Assembly: GCA_021734725.1 (NCBI GenBank)
Contig: JAIPIM010000282.1
Span: 1 to 5,411, forward strand
From: Minisyncoccota bacterium
GTDB lineage: Bacteria > Verrucomicrobiota > Lentisphaeria > Oligosphaerales > MVZH01
Reading direction: 5' to 3'
Length of the DNA: 5,411 bases
Shown one piece after another: positions 5,232-5,411 of this stretch. Both the position numbers and the translations under genes were made by a program. The notes under the pieces are model-generated. The model was not told where the DNA came from and searched no databases. It saw only the letters and a list, made by a program, of their open reading frames with translations. Within the stretch, counting starts at the first letter, position 1, and each line of letters opens with the position of its first letter.

Positions 5232-5411
5232 ATGATTATGTACCCAAGCGACCTGTTGACTGGGTCAATCCTTTGATCGACACGGGCAAGCCGAAAGTGC
5301 GTTGGGTGTTCAGTGGATCGGTATGCCGTCCATTCAGCATGGTCCGGCTCAGTCCCGACACGGATCCCGCGGGGTGCTGGGGTGCGGGTTACCGGTATTT
5401 CAGCGACACCA
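5189..5411 (+). CDS. GH92 family alpha-mannosidase-like glycosidase, N-terminus (cut by window end)
   Basis: 74 codons are present. From about residue 24 the sequence matches the GH92 N-terminal domain pattern: DWVNPLIDTGK (24-34), RWVFSGSVCRPFSMVRLSPDT (38-58, compare the family's usual RPFGMVNLSPDT) and GCWGAGYRY (62-70, compare GSWNSGYLY). GH92 enzymes are calcium-dependent, inverting exo-alpha-mannosidases, usually secreted or periplasmic and about 700-800 residues long. ATG 5189 is the only in-frame ATG before the domain, with GGAG 6 nt upstream. The first ~14 residues come from the repeat and contain no signal peptide. The Gly usual before Met is Ser50 here, so it may be a divergent subfamily. 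It is probably co-transcribed with the preceding gene, 38 bp away. Confidence 0.85.
   Translation, partial: MRCFRQNRTSSSGLNDYVPKRPVDWVNPLIDTGKPKVRWVFSGSVCRPFSMVRLSPDTDPAGCWGAGYRYFSDT

Overview
The window reads as accessory chromosome of an uncultured bacterium with moderately high GC and clear Shine-Dalgarno sites (AGGAGGT, GGAGGT). The gene set is a uroporphyrinogen-decarboxylase-like (URO-D) methyltransferase relic, a GNAT acetyltransferase, a short-chain dehydrogenase, a BNR_4-type beta-propeller, an alpha/alpha-toroid-like protein and a GH92 mannosidase. From memory, this mix together with simple-sequence intergenic repeats (AAAGATTACGG type and CCTGAAAC type) suits PVC-like or Hydrogenedentota/Lentisphaerota-like lineages. 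That placement is inference. All recognisable genes are on the + strand.

Layout. (1) 1-35 may be the last ten codons of an upstream gene. (2) 120-786 is a URO-D family gene with two visible lesions: a perfect 7-bp tandem duplication that shifts the frame, and an apparent in-frame loss of the middle of the protein. It is a pseudogene. (3) 787-977 is a spacer dominated by a long imperfect inverted repeat made of AAAGATTACGG-like units. (4) 978-2286 is a tight GNAT-SDR gene pair. (5) 2287-2484 is a spacer holding copy A of a ~115-bp repeat. (6) 2485-5150 is a tight pair: an intracellular-looking BNR/sialidase-fold propeller and a helical, histidine-rich protein I cannot name. (7) 5117-5231 is copy B of the repeat. 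It supplies the last codons and stop of the helical protein and also the ribosome binding site, start codon and first codons of the next gene. (8) 5189 to the window end is the N-terminus of a GH92 glycosidase.

Working hypothesis: the propeller, toroid-like protein and GH92 form a small carbohydrate-processing locus. None has an evident signal peptide at the preferred start, so the chemistry may be cytoplasmic. GNAT and SDR are generic partners whose substrates cannot be read from sequence. The most unusual element is the repeat. It carries a 7-bp-period array that places TGA in all three forward frames, followed by a translation start. Copy B uses both ends for real genes, while copy A has a matching but orphaned 16-codon leader.
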